From: Chloroflexota bacterium
Lineage (GTDB): Bacteria; Chloroflexota; Dehalococcoidia; DSGV01
Reading direction: 5' to 3'
Length of the DNA: 64,000 nucleotides
NCBI GenBank assembly: GCA_021787985.1
Contig: JAJYLG010000003.1
Coordinates: 1-64,000 of the forward strand
The position numbers and the translations under genes are program-made. Shown here piece after piece: positions 8,599 through 18,316 of this stretch. The number at the start of each line of letters is the position of its first letter. Position 1 is the first letter of the stretch. The notes under the pieces are model-generated. The model was not told where the DNA came from. It was given only the letters and a program-made list of their open reading frames with translations, and did not search any database.

Positions 8599-8752
8599 GA
8601 CCCGAGTATCGTCGGGGAGCGGAGAAGGGAAAAGGGCGGAGGAGAGGAGGGAGGAGGCGGCCTGCCCGCCCTGTCTGCCGGCCAGACAGGCCGCCGGGCT
8701 GGCGGTAAACAGGCGGTATGCTGGCGCGGGGACTCGTCGTGGAGGCGGCGCC

Positions 8753-9409
8753 ATGGTTGCCCGGCCGCGGATCGAGGTCTTCGAGCAGCGGGCCGCGGAT
8801 TACGATGCCTGGTTTCGCGGCCCCGCCGGCCGCGTGCTCTTCCCGATCGAGGCGGATACCGTGCGGCTGGTGCTGCAGGGCGCGCCGCGGCCCTGGCTGG
8901 AGGTCGGCGTCGGCACGGGCGCGTTCGCGGCGGAGCTGGGCGTCGAGCTGGGGCTGGACCCGGCAGGCGAGCCGATGCTCTACGCTCGGCGGCGCGGCGT
9001 CACGTGCATCCAGGGCGTGGCGGAGGCGCTGCCGTTCCGTGATGGCAGCATCGGAGCGCTGCTGCTGGTGGTGACGGTCTGCTTCCTCGAGGACCCGACC
9101 GTCGCGCTGCGTGAGGCGGCGCGCGCGCTGGCTCCGGGCGGGCGGGTCATCATCGGTGAGGTAACGGCGGACTCGGCCTGGGGCCGGGCGTACCGCAAGC
9201 TGGGCGAAGCAGGCCACCCGTTCTACGCGCCGGCGCGCTTCTTCACCATGCGCCAGACGGAGGAGCTGCTCGCCGCCGTTGGGCTGCGGGCGACACGCTA
9301 CGCGAGCACGCTTGTGCAGCCGTACGCGCGCCTGCCGCAGCCGGAGCCGGCCCGCGCGGGCGTCGCGGAGGGCGCGTCGTTCGTGGCGATCGCGGCCGCG
9401 CGGGCGTAG
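8753..9409 (+). CDS. Class I SAM-dependent methyltransferase
   Basis: WLEVGVGTGAFAAELGVELGLDPAGEPMLYARRRGV...ALPFRDGSIGALLLVVTVCFLEDP...EAARALAPGGRVIIGEV. Confidence 0.88.
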   Translation: MVARPRIEVFEQRAADYDAWFRGPAGRVLFPIEADTVRLVLQGAPRPWLEVGVGTGAFAAELGVELGLDPAGEPMLYARRRGVTCIQGVAEALPFRDGSIGALLLVVTVCFLEDPTVALREAARALAPGGRVIIGEVTADSAWGRAYRKLGEAGHPFYAPARFFTMRQTEELLAAVGLRATRYASTLVQPYARLPQPEPARAGVAEGASFVAIAAARA

Positions 9410-9487
9410 CGGCCGCCCGCCACGGTTGGTGCTCGGAGGGGAGCGCGCGGCGGTACGATAGAGCCACGGAGCAGAGGGAGGGAACGA

Positions 9488-9883
9488 ATGGCCGCACTAT
9501 CGCCAAGTCTGGTGGACTTGCTCAAGGGGCCGAACTTCGCCCACCTGGCGACCCTCAACCGCGACGGGTCACCGCAGGTGACGCCGGTTTGGGTCGACAC
9601 GGACGGGACGCACGTCCTCGTCAACACCAGCTTCGGGCGGCTGAAGGAGCGCAACGCGCGACGCGACCCGCGGGTGATGCTGAGCGTGCTGCGCCACGAC
9701 AACCCGTACGCCCGCGCGTTCATCAAGGGTCGCGTGCTGGAGCTGCGCGAGGAGGGCGCCGGTGCGCACATCGACGCGCTGGCGCGGCGTTACATCGGCG
9801 CCGAGCGCTACGCGCTGCCGCTCGGCGAGCGCCGGGTGGTGATGGTCATCGAACCGGAGCGGATAACCGACCAGGGGCTCTGA
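9488..9883 (+). CDS. PPOX-class (pyridoxamine 5'-phosphate oxidase-like) oxidoreductase, possibly F420-dependent
   Basis: FAHLATLNRDGSPQVTPVWVDTDGTHVLVNTSFGRLKERNARRDPRVMLSV. Confidence 0.88.
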   Translation: MAALSPSLVDLLKGPNFAHLATLNRDGSPQVTPVWVDTDGTHVLVNTSFGRLKERNARRDPRVMLSVLRHDNPYARAFIKGRVLELREEGAGAHIDALARRYIGAERYALPLGERRVVMVIEPERITDQGL

Positions 9884-10032
9884 GCGTCGACGCGACCGAT
9901 TGAAGGCCGACGAGGGCCGCGCGCGCCTGCTCGGGCGAGGTCGTCGGCCGATGGTCGAGCGAGTCGACCCTGAAGCGGCGACCGGAACGGCGCGCCGGGT
10001 GACGCAGATGCGGGGGGCGCGGTGCTCCTCCC

Positions 10033-12258
10033 TCAGACGCCCCGCAGTTGCTTGCGCTTGCTGGCGACGTAGTCGACCAGGATGTACTCGCCCAGCTTGT
10101 CCGGGGTGGTGTAGAAGACGCGCCCCTTGTTGATGCGGGCCACCTGGTTGACGAACTCCTTGAGGTAGTAGTTCCGGTCAAGCATGAATGTGTTAATGAC
10201 GATGTCCTTCTGGGTGCAGCGCCGGACTTCCTTCAAGGTCTCGCGGATGGTGATCGGGCTGGGCGGGTAAGCGAAATACGAGCGGCCGCGCTCGAGGTGG
10301 GCGGTGGGCTCGCCGTCGCTGATCATGATGATCTGCCGTGTACCGACCTTGTGCTTGGATAGCAGGTTCTGCGCCAACATCAGCGCGTGGTGCATGTTCG
10401 TGCCGAGCACGGACTCGTCCCAGCGCACGTACGGAAGCTGGTCCGCCTGCAGCTCGCGGGCGTAGGCAGAGAAGCCGATGGTGTACAGGCTGTCCCGCGG
10501 GAACATGCTGCGGATCAGGTTGTTGAGCGCCATGGCGACCTTCTTGGCTGCCTGGAACGAGCCGCGCAGCGCCATCGACCAGGAGAGGTCGAGCATGATG
10601 ACGGTCGCCGTCTGCGTCAACGTTTCCGTGCGATAGACTTCGAAGTCGTCGCCCTGCAGCTTCACCGGCACGCCCGGGCCGTTGCGGTAGACCGCGTTGC
10701 GGATCGTGCGCTCCATGTGCAGCAGGAACGGGTCGCCGTACTCGTAGATCTTCGTGTCCTCGTCGCGGTCGCCGCCAGAGCCGCGCTCACGAGTCGCGTG
10801 CCTGCCGAAGGAGTCCTTCTTGAGCTGGGCATAGATCTCAGCGAGGGCGCGCTGGCCGATCTTGCGCGTGCCGCGCGGCGTCAACTCCCAGGTGTTGCCG
10901 CGCTTGCGGATGTAGCCGGCCTCCTCGAGCACCTCCAGCAGTTTGCGAAGCTGTTCGAGCGCTTCCGCGGCCTCGTCGCCGAGCACCTCGCGCAGCTTCT
11001 CCAGGTCGACGTCCTCGACGTCGCCGCCATACTGGGTTCGCTCGAGCTGCCGTTCCAGCTCGTCGATCGACTGCATGCGGTCCATGAGATGCATCGCCTC
11101 GCGCAGGTCCAGCTCCTCGTCGCCGCGGAAGGGGTACTGATTGCGCAGGTCGCGTGACGGCAGCAGGTACTCGAGGTTGGCCGCGAGCTGCGCCAGTTCG
11201 CTCTGGAGCTGTGGGTCCCCGATCTTGTCCATCAGCAGGTCCTGGAGCTGCTGCCGCATGTCGGCCGGCAGGCTGTCCAGCAGGCTCTGCATCTGCGCCA
11301 TCTGCGCTTGCATCTGAGCCAGCAGCTCGTCCAGGCTCTGCGGCGGGTTCGGCCCGAACATGTCGCCGTACTGGCGCATGAACTGCTCGAAGTCCGGCTC
11401 CTCGCCGCGGGCGCGCTGCTCCAGCATCTGGTTGAGGTCGTGGGCCATGTCCTTGATGCGCTGGAGCTGCTCCGGCGTCATGTCCTGGATGGTGCTGGAG
11501 AGGTCCTTGAAGAAGGTGTCCATCATCGCCTTCTTCAGCGTCTCCATCAGCTCCTGGAACTTGGCCTGGGCCTCCGGGTCCATGAACTCGTAGTTCTGGA
11601 GCTCCTTCACCGCACCGCCGACGTCCGCCGGGAGCTGGTCGAGGAAGCTCTGCTTGCGCTCGACGACCTTGCGCAGCATCTCTGCGAACTCGTCGGGCGC
11701 GCCCTCGCCCGCCTGCTGGCCCGACCGGCCGCTCTGCCCCTCGCCGGGCGCGCCCTCCCGCGGCCCGCCGGACGGCGGCTGGCCCGCCTTCCCGGTTGGC
11801 GAGTCACCTTCACCTTGCCCACCCTGTTGCTGACCGGGTTGCTGGGCCTGGCGCAGCGCCTGCTCGGCCTGCTCGAGGACGCTCGGCGTCCCCTGCTGGG
11901 ATCCCTCCGGGGCGCCCTGCTGGGGCTGGGCCTCCTGGGTGCGGCGGGTGAGCGTCTCCTTCTCCATCTGGACGATCTCGTTGAGCTGCTTCTTGATGTC
12001 GTCGAAGGCGCTGGAGAGGTTGTAGCGGTCGAGCGCCTGGCGTCGCTGCTGGCGGAGCTGCTGCAGGAGGTCGCGCAGCCCCGGGAGCCGCTGGCCGGAC
12101 GGGTCACGCATGCCGCGCTGCAGCATGTTGCGCAAGGCGTGCTGCAGGTCGCCGAAGTTCATCAGGTCGTCGGTGAGGTTGTCGAGGATGTGGTCCGGGT
12201 CGAGGTCCGGGATCTCCTGTGAGCCGTCCCACTCGGAGTAGCGGTAACGCAGCACCAT
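10033..12258 (-). CDS. VWA-domain protein partnered with a ChlI/MoxR-type ATPase
   Basis: TATVIMLDLSWSMALRGSFQAAKKVAMAL MIDAS-like motif, IIMISDGEPTAH; long Q/G/P-rich low-complexity middle. Confidence 0.85.
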   Translation of the reverse strand: MVLRYRYSEWDGSQEIPDLDPDHILDNLTDDLMNFGDLQHALRNMLQRGMRDPSGQRLPGLRDLLQQLRQQRRQALDRYNLSSAFDDIKKQLNEIVQMEKETLTRRTQEAQPQQGAPEGSQQGTPSVLEQAEQALRQAQQPGQQQGGQGEGDSPTGKAGQPPSGGPREGAPGEGQSGRSGQQAGEGAPDEFAEMLRKVVERKQSFLDQLPADVGGAVKELQNYEFMDPEAQAKFQELMETLKKAMMDTFFKDLSSTIQDMTPEQLQRIKDMAHDLNQMLEQRARGEEPDFEQFMRQYGDMFGPNPPQSLDELLAQMQAQMAQMQSLLDSLPADMRQQLQDLLMDKIGDPQLQSELAQLAANLEYLLPSRDLRNQYPFRGDEELDLREAMHLMDRMQSIDELERQLERTQYGGDVEDVDLEKLREVLGDEAAEALEQLRKLLEVLEEAGYIRKRGNTWELTPRGTRKIGQRALAEIYAQLKKDSFGRHATRERGSGGDRDEDTKIYEYGDPFLLHMERTIRNAVYRNGPGVPVKLQGDDFEVYRTETLTQTATVIMLDLSWSMALRGSFQAAKKVAMALNNLIRSMFPRDSLYTIGFSAYARELQADQLPYVRWDESVLGTNMHHALMLAQNLLSKHKVGTRQIIMISDGEPTAHLERGRSYFAYPPSPITIRETLKEVRRCTQKDIVINTFMLDRNYYLKEFVNQVARINKGRVFYTTPDKLGEYILVDYVASKRKQLRGV

Positions 12259-12365
12259 GAACAGCCCCGCTCCCACCCGCCCGCGGCGGGCCGCGACGAT
12301 TCTGTCGCCGCGATATGGTCATCCTACCACCGGCGCCAGCGGGCCCGAGCGCAACGGGGGAATGG

Positions 12366-12548
12366 AACCACAGATGGACGCAGATGAACTTGGATGGGTG
12401 ATTCATGGGTGAAGGACCACCCGCTTCACCTGGACTCCGGGTGCGCCAAAGTTGAGGAGCAGGCATATCGTGAGGCCGGTGGCGCGCAGCGAGAGACGCA
12501 GCCCGTTGCCACCGAGTGACCCGCGTTCATCTGCGTTCATCTGCGGTT
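12366..12548. repeat. Inverted-repeat-bounded element with 24-nt arms (22/24 identical)
   Basis: AACCACAGATGGACGCAGATGAAC at 12366-12389 and GTTCATCTGCGTTCATCTGCGGTT at 12525-12548. Confidence 0.75.
12403..12510 (-). pseudogene. C-terminal remnant of a GxxExxY-family protein
   Basis: Minus-strand frame reads LRATGLTICLLLNFGAPGVQVKRVVLHP*, the typical C-terminus of GxxExxY proteins. Confidence 0.6.
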
Positions 12549-12550
12549 TC

Positions 12551-13153
12551 TCACGCGCGGCGGATGGTGCGTGGGCGGCGAGTGGGAGCGAGGGCGAGGG
12601 CGTCGAGCGCGGTGAGCGCGGCGGCGACGTCCGGCAGGGGCCGGACGAGGGCGAGGTGCTCCGGGCGAATGAAGCCGAGCTCGCTGGCGGCGCGCAGGTG
12701 GTCGAGCAGCCGGTCGAAGAAGCCGTCCAGGTTCACCCAGAGGACCGGCTTGCCGTGGAGGTCGAGCTGCTTCCAGGTGGTGATCTCGAACGCCTCCTCG
12801 AGCGTACCGAGCCCGCCCGGGAGGACGACGAACGCGTCCGACTCCGTCGCCATGACGCGCTTGCGCTCGTGCATGGAGGAGACGACGCGGGTGTCACTCA
12901 CTCCGCGATGGGGGCGCTCGTCGTCCATCAGCGCGCGGGTCATGACGCCGGTGACGGGTCCCCGGCCGGCGAGCGCGCCGTCGGCGCAGGCGCCCATCAT
13001 GCCGAACGCGCCGCCGCCGAAGACGAGCCGCCAGCCGCGGGCGGCGAGCCCCGCGCCGAGCGCGCGCGCGGCCGCCAGGTGGCGCTCTGGCACGCGGCGC
13101 GAGGAGCCGCAGAACACGCAGACGGACACCAGCGAACCGTCGCGGGAGGTCAT
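12551..13153 (-). CDS. LOG-family (TIGR00730) Rossmann-fold protein, cytokinin riboside 5'-monophosphate phosphoribohydrolase-like
   Basis: VCVFCGSSRRVPE...LVFGGGAFGMMGACADGAL...MHERKRVMATESDAFVVLPGGLGTLEEAFEITTWKQLDLHGKPV. Confidence 0.92.
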   Translation of the reverse strand: MTSRDGSLVSVCVFCGSSRRVPERHLAAARALGAGLAARGWRLVFGGGAFGMMGACADGALAGRGPVTGVMTRALMDDERPHRGVSDTRVVSSMHERKRVMATESDAFVVLPGGLGTLEEAFEITTWKQLDLHGKPVLWVNLDGFFDRLLDHLRAASELGFIRPEHLALVRPLPDVAAALTALDALALAPTRRPRTIRRA

Positions 13154-13236
13154 CTCGCTACTCTCCAGTCGAGGGCGTGGGTCCGACCCAGGCGCCACGG
13201 GCCGCCGGCCGCTGTTCGCCCGCGGTGCGCCGGATA

Positions 13237-14643
13237 TTACCCCCGATACTGCGAGCGGCCTGGCACCTTGTCCTTGTTCAGCCGCTTGTTGAGGTGCAGC
13301 CCCTCGAGAACGAGCTCGATCGCCGAGGCGATGACCGCGTCGTTCCCCGTCTCGCCCACCAGCTTGTGCACCGGCTGGACGAAGGCCGGAACCTGCTGCA
13401 GCGCGGTCACATAGTGGGCCGAGGGCATCTGCTCGCCCGCCTCCACCGAGAAGCCGCCCTTGAAGCGGGCGACGATCTCCTCCAGCTCTCCGACGCTGAA
13501 GTAGCGGTTGAAGACCGCCACGAGCGCGCCCTGCACGAGCTTCTCGATGATCTGCTCCTCGCGCCCGTCGTCCAGCGTCTCGAACTCCACCTTGCCGCTG
13601 AGCGTGGGCATGATGAACGCCAGGTCGGAGACCCTTGGCACCACGTATCGCTCGTCGAGCCGGATCGCGCGGCGCTGCGCGTTCGCCAGGAGCGCCTCGT
13701 AGTCCGCGATCGAGGCCCGCACGGAGACGCCGGAGCGCTGGTTGACGTCCGGGCTGCGTCGCGCCAGCCGGGTGATCTCGGCCACGATCTCCTTCACGAA
13801 CTGCGGGACGATGACCTCGTAGCCCTCGTCGTCGAAGTGGGCGCGCTCGCGCTCCATGATGTCGATCTCGTGCTCGACGGCGCGCGGGTAGTGGGTGCGG
13901 ATCTGGGCACCGTAGCGGTCTTTCAGCGGCGTGATGATGCGACCGCGGTTGGTGTAGTCTTCCGGGTTGGCCGACGCGACCACCATCACGTCGAGCGGGA
14001 GCCGCACGCGATAGCCACGGATCTGGACGTCGCGCTCCTCCATGATGTTCAGCAGGCCGACCTGGATGCGCTCGGCCAGGTCGGGAAGCTCGTTGATGCA
14101 GAAGATCCCCCGGTTCGTCCGCGGGATCAGCCCGTAGTGGATGGTGAGCTCGTCGCTCAAGTAGCGGCCCTCGGCGACCTTGATCGGGTCCACCTCGCCG
14201 ATCAGGTCGGCGATGGTGATGTCGGGCGTCGCCAGCTTCTCGCCGTAGCGGTCCTCGCGGCGGAGCCAGGCGATCGGGGCGTTGTCGCCCCCGCGCTCCT
14301 GGAGGTCCCGGCCTTCCCTGGTAATCGGCGCGTACGGATTCTCCGGGATCTCCGTGCCGGCGAGGACGGGGATCTCCTCGTCCAGCAGGTTGGTGAGCGC
14401 ACGGATGATGCGGCTCTTGGCCTGGCCGCGCTCGCCCAGGAAGATGATGTCCTGGCCAGCAAGCAGCGCGTTCTGCAACGCGGGTAGGACGGTGTCCTCG
14501 TAGCCGACGATCCCCTCGAACAGCGGCTCACCCGAGCGGATGCGCTGGACCAGGTTCTTGCGGATCTCCTGCTTGACCGAAAGGACCTTGTAGCCGGACG
14601 CCCGCAGCTCGCCGACGGTCCGGGGTTTCTCGAGAACCGACAC
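13237..14643 (-). CDS. AAA+ ATPase, magnesium chelatase ChlI/MoxR-like
   Basis: DIIFLGERGQAKSRIIRAL Walker A-like; GIFCINELPDLAERIQVGLLNIMEERDVQIRGYRVRLPLDVMVVASANPEDYTNRGRIITPLKDR. Confidence 0.92.
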   Translation of the reverse strand: MSVLEKPRTVGELRASGYKVLSVKQEIRKNLVQRIRSGEPLFEGIVGYEDTVLPALQNALLAGQDIIFLGERGQAKSRIIRALTNLLDEEIPVLAGTEIPENPYAPITREGRDLQERGGDNAPIAWLRREDRYGEKLATPDITIADLIGEVDPIKVAEGRYLSDELTIHYGLIPRTNRGIFCINELPDLAERIQVGLLNIMEERDVQIRGYRVRLPLDVMVVASANPEDYTNRGRIITPLKDRYGAQIRTHYPRAVEHEIDIMERERAHFDDEGYEVIVPQFVKEIVAEITRLARRSPDVNQRSGVSVRASIADYEALLANAQRRAIRLDERYVVPRVSDLAFIMPTLSGKVEFETLDDGREEQIIEKLVQGALVAVFNRYFSVGELEEIVARFKGGFSVEAGEQMPSAHYVTALQQVPAFVQPVHKLVGETGNDAVIASAIELVLEGLHLNKRLNKDKVPGRSQYRG

Positions 14644-14648
14644 GACCA

Positions 14649-15275
14649 GTGCTACCTCCTCACCGTCCGCGTGCCCGGCGCCGGGTCGGGGCGGGCACGC
14701 GCCGGTGGCCGTATTCTACACCCGGTGAAGGGGGCCACCGGCGGAGGGCCGCCTGGTCTCAGCATCGGCACGGGGCGAGGAGGGCGTCAATAGACGTAAC
14801 ACAAGCGTCACATGGCCGCGGCGCCTCGAGTGGGCGGGCGGCCGCACGCCGGCGGGTCGGGGCGCCGCCGGAACGGGTGTTTGGTCTGCTGGCGGCGCTC
14901 GGGCAGCGTCACCAGTGGTTCCCTCCGGAGCTTGGAGGCCTGCGCATGCTCGATGGCCCGGCGGCCGGGCTCGGCGCCCGCGCCCAGTACCACGCGCTGC
15001 TGTTCCGGCGCCGCCTGTCCGTGACCGTCGAGGTATACGAGCACGATCCGCCGGTGCGCCTGACAGAGCGTGGCAACTGGGGCGAGCGCCCCTATCAGCA
15101 GTGTTGGGTGGTCGTCGCGGATGGCTCCGGCTGCACGGTGACGTGCGAGCTGGAGTACGAGCGTCCGCCCGGGCCGATGGCCGCGGTCGCCGACCGCCTG
15201 CTGGTGCGGCGGGCGTTTCAGCGCCTGCTGGAAGCGGAGCTGGCCGGGCTCGCCGCGGCCGGCGAGGCAGGATAG
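14649..15275 (+). CDS. SRPBCC family protein (start uncertain, true start probably internal)
   Basis: RRRVGAPPERVFGLLAALGQRHQWFPPELGGLRMLDGPAAGLGARAQYHALLFRRRLSVTVEVYEHDPPVRLTERG. Confidence 0.6.
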   Translation: MLPPHRPRARRRVGAGTRRWPYSTPGEGGHRRRAAWSQHRHGARRASIDVTQASHGRGASSGRAAARRRVGAPPERVFGLLAALGQRHQWFPPELGGLRMLDGPAAGLGARAQYHALLFRRRLSVTVEVYEHDPPVRLTERGNWGERPYQQCWVVVADGSGCTVTCELEYERPPGPMAAVADRLLVRRAFQRLLEAELAGLAAAGEAG

Positions 15276-15328
15276 GCGCGGCGGCCCGGTCGCATTACCG
15301 ACGGGGCCGCGCTCTCGCCGCGTGGCGG

Positions 15329-16486
15329 CTAGTCGAGCCGCTCGATGATCGTGGCGGTGCCGATGCCGCCGCCCACGCACATCGTCACCAGGCCGTAGCG
15401 GCCGTTGCGCCGCTCCAGCTCGTGCAGCAGGGTGACGAACAGCCGTGCGCCGGTAGCGCCCAGCGGGTGGCCCAGCGCGATCGCGCCGCCGTTCACGTTC
15501 ACCTTCGACATGTCCGGGTCGAGCTCCTTCTGCCAGGCGAGCACCACGGCCGCGAACGCCTCGTTGATCTCGACCAGGTCCATCTGGTTGAGCGTCATGC
15601 CGGTGCGCTTCATGATCTTGCGGGTCGCGAAGATCGGGCCGCTGAGCATCAGCTCTGGGTCCGTGCCGACGACGACCTGGTCAACGATGCGCGCCCGCGG
15701 CTTGAGGCCGAGCTCCCGCGCCTTCTCCGGCGTGGTGAGGAGCACGGCGGCCGATCCGTCGGTGATCTGGCTGGAGTTGCCGGCGGTGTGGGTTCCATCC
15801 TCCTGGAAGCTGGGCTTGAGCGTGCCGAGCACCTCGATGGTGGTGTTGGGGCGGATGCCCTCGTCGTAATCGATGACGGTCTCAACGCCCTCGAGGGCGA
15901 CCTTCACCGGCGTGATCTCGGGCAGGAACTTGCCTTCGGCCCGGGCCCGCGAGGCGCGCATCTGGCTCTCGAGGGCAAAGCGGTCGGCGTCCTGGCGGGT
16001 GATGCCCCACTTCTTGGCGATCTTCTCGGCGCTGATGCCCTGACTGGTGAGGACGTATCGGTCGGTCATCGAGCTGGTGAAGGGGAAGCCGGGCCCCTGG
16101 GTCATGTTGATGCCCATGGGCACGCGGGTCATCGCTTCCACGCCGGCGGCGACGACGACGTCCATCGCGCCGGAGCCGACCAGGCCGGCGGCGAGGTGCA
16201 CGGCCTGCTGGCTGCTGGAGCATTGCTGGTCCACCGAGGAGGCGGGGATCTCCATCGGCCAGCCGGCCGCGAGCACCGCGTTCCGGCCGATGTTGGCGGA
16301 TTGCTCGCCGACCTGCCCGACGCAGCCCATGATGAGGTACTCGACCTGGGCGACGTCGAGCCGAGTGCGATCGGCGAGTGACCGGAGGGTGTGGGCGGCG
16401 AGGTCTACCGGGTGGACGCCGGAGAGCACGCCGTTGCGCCTGCCAAGAGGCGTGCGGACCGCCCCGGCGATGACGACTTCGTGCAT
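15329..16486 (-). CDS. Acetyl-CoA acetyltransferase (thiolase)
   Basis: MHEVVIAGAVRTPLGRRNGVLSGVHPVDLAAHTL; SSVDQQCSSSQQAVHLAA active-site Cys; GGAIALGHPLGATGAR; TMCVGGGIGTATIIE. Confidence 0.95.
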   Translation of the reverse strand: MHEVVIAGAVRTPLGRRNGVLSGVHPVDLAAHTLRSLADRTRLDVAQVEYLIMGCVGQVGEQSANIGRNAVLAAGWPMEIPASSVDQQCSSSQQAVHLAAGLVGSGAMDVVVAAGVEAMTRVPMGINMTQGPGFPFTSSMTDRYVLTSQGISAEKIAKKWGITRQDADRFALESQMRASRARAEGKFLPEITPVKVALEGVETVIDYDEGIRPNTTIEVLGTLKPSFQEDGTHTAGNSSQITDGSAAVLLTTPEKARELGLKPRARIVDQVVVGTDPELMLSGPIFATRKIMKRTGMTLNQMDLVEINEAFAAVVLAWQKELDPDMSKVNVNGGAIALGHPLGATGARLFVTLLHELERRNGRYGLVTMCVGGGIGTATIIERLD

Positions 16487-16596
16487 GATGGGTGAACCTC
16501 TCTTCTCTGCTGGCGCTCGCGCAGGATGCGCCGCTTGCGCCCTCAGGATACCACCGGGGGGTGTTCCGAGCCCCCGATGGCCAGCGCCGTTGTGGA

Positions 16597-17601
16597 TCAC
16601 ACGGTGATGCCGATGCCTCGCACCAGCTTCTGGAGCTGGCGGAAGTTGTGGCGCGCCTCCACCCAGCGGATCGTCCCGGAGAAGGAACGCATGACGATGG
16701 ACTGGGTCGTCGCGCCACCGCCGAAGTAGTGCACGCCTTGCAGGAGCTCGCCGTCGGTGATGCCGGTGATGGCGAAGAATACGTTTTCGCCACCCACCAG
16801 GTCGTTGGTGGACCAGACGCGGTCCAGGGCCAGGCCGGCCGCCCGGCATGCCTCGCGCTCGGCGTCGTCGCGGGGCCAGAGCAGGCACTGCATCTCGCCG
16901 CCCATGCACTTGAGCGCGGCGGCCGCGAGGACCGCCTCGGGCGCGCCGCCGATCCCGATCAACGCGTCTGCGCCGGTCCCTTCCATCGCGGTGCTGATCG
17001 CGCCGGCCACATCGCCGTCGGTGATGGACTTGATGCGGGCGCCGGCCTCGCGGATCTCGCGCACCAGGTCGGCGTGGCGGGGGCGGTCGAGCACCACGAC
17101 GAGCAGGTCGCGCACGTCCTTCTTCTTGGCGCGGGCGATGTTCTTCAAGTTGTCGGCGACGGAGGCGCGGATGTCGATCGCGCCGGCCGCCTCCGGGCCG
17201 ACGGCGATCTTGTTCATGTAGACGACCTCCCACGGGCAGTGCATGGTGCCGCGCTCGCAGAGCGCCACCACGGACACCGCGCCGGGCAGGCCCAGTGAGA
17301 GCAGGCGCGTACCGTCGATCGGGTCGACGGCGACATCGACCTCGGGCGGATTGCCGTTGCCGATGCGCTCGCCGTTGTAGAGCATCGGCGCCTCGTCTTT
17401 GACCCCTTCGCCGATGACGACGAGGCCGTCCATGTCGACCGAGGCGAGCGTGACCCGCATCGCCTCGACGGCGGCAGCGTCGGCCGCGTTCTTGTCGCCG
17501 CGCCCCATGAAACGGCCCGCGGCCATCGCGGCGACCTCGGTGACGCGGGCCAACTCCAGTGCCAGGTTCCGCTCGATCGTCGCGTGGTGGACGGTGGTCA
17601 T
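16597..17601 (-). CDS. glpX: Fructose-1,6-bisphosphatase class II (GlpX)
   Basis: NLALELARVTEVAAMAAGRFMGRGDKNAADAAAVEAMR; VVIGEGVKDEAPMLYNGE; VDVAVDPIDGTRLLSLGLPGAVSVVA; GIGGAPEAVLAAAALKCMGGEMQ. Confidence 0.95.
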   Translation of the reverse strand: MTTVHHATIERNLALELARVTEVAAMAAGRFMGRGDKNAADAAAVEAMRVTLASVDMDGLVVIGEGVKDEAPMLYNGERIGNGNPPEVDVAVDPIDGTRLLSLGLPGAVSVVALCERGTMHCPWEVVYMNKIAVGPEAAGAIDIRASVADNLKNIARAKKKDVRDLLVVVLDRPRHADLVREIREAGARIKSITDGDVAGAISTAMEGTGADALIGIGGAPEAVLAAAALKCMGGEMQCLLWPRDDAEREACRAAGLALDRVWSTNDLVGGENVFFAITGITDGELLQGVHYFGGGATTQSIVMRSFSGTIRWVEARHNFRQLQKLVRGIGITV

Positions 17602-18062
17602 GGTTGCTCCTCCCTCGGGTGACCATCGGGGTGGATGCGGCCGCGATCGTGCTCGCGGATCATCTGGGTGCTGGTGCCACGGGCCACCAGCCGACCGTGG
17701 GCGTCGAAGAGGCTCGCCTCGACATAGGCAACCGTGCGGCCAAGCCGCACGACCTGCGCCTCGGCCAGCATCGGCCCGGCGCGGACCGGCCGCAGGTAGG
17801 TGATGTGCAACTCGATGGTGGGACTGCCCATCTCCGGCCGCGGCAGCAGCGACCGCACGGCGAACGCCATGGTGGTATCGATCCAGGTGGCGACGATGCC
17901 GCCCTGAACCGTGCCGTTCGAGATATAGAACTGGTCGCGCGCGGGGAAGCGGATGCGCGCCCGCCCCGCGGCGCACTCGAGCACCTCGAGCTGCAGCAGG
18001 TGGTGGATGGGCGCGCTCGGCGCCCCGCGGACCGGCGATGTCGGCTGTGGCTCCGTGGACAT
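17598..18062 (-). CDS. PaaI-family hotdog thioesterase
   Basis: HHLLQLEVLECAAGRARIRFPARDQFYISNGTVQGGIVATWIDTTMAFAVRSLLP. Confidence 0.88.
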   Translation of the reverse strand: MSTEPQPTSPVRGAPSAPIHHLLQLEVLECAAGRARIRFPARDQFYISNGTVQGGIVATWIDTTMAFAVRSLLPRPEMGSPTIELHITYLRPVRAGPMLAEAQVVRLGRTVAYVEASLFDAHGRLVARGTSTQMIREHDRGRIHPDGHPREEQP

Positions 18063-18316
18063 GTCGTTAACGATCTGAACACCCGCGACGGGGACGGCGC
18101 AAGACGCCGGGCGCCGAAACGCGCCCGATCATGGCGCGCAGGCGCGCGGTGTGCTTCCGCCCGCCGGAGGATACGCCCGCTCTTCCCCCTCCGCGAGATT
18201 CCACACTCTTCGGTACACCACCAAATCGTTGCCGCGCGTTTACAGCATCCGGCGGGCGACGTAGGATCGCAGCGCAGCGCGCCCGCGAGGGCGTCCCTCA
18301 CCGTGGGAGGTGCACG

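Noticed and set aside
12366-12548. Possible CRISPR or attachment site from CAGATGAAC repeats
   Set aside because: The copies are inverted arms of one element with a gene remnant inside, with no spacer-repeat array.
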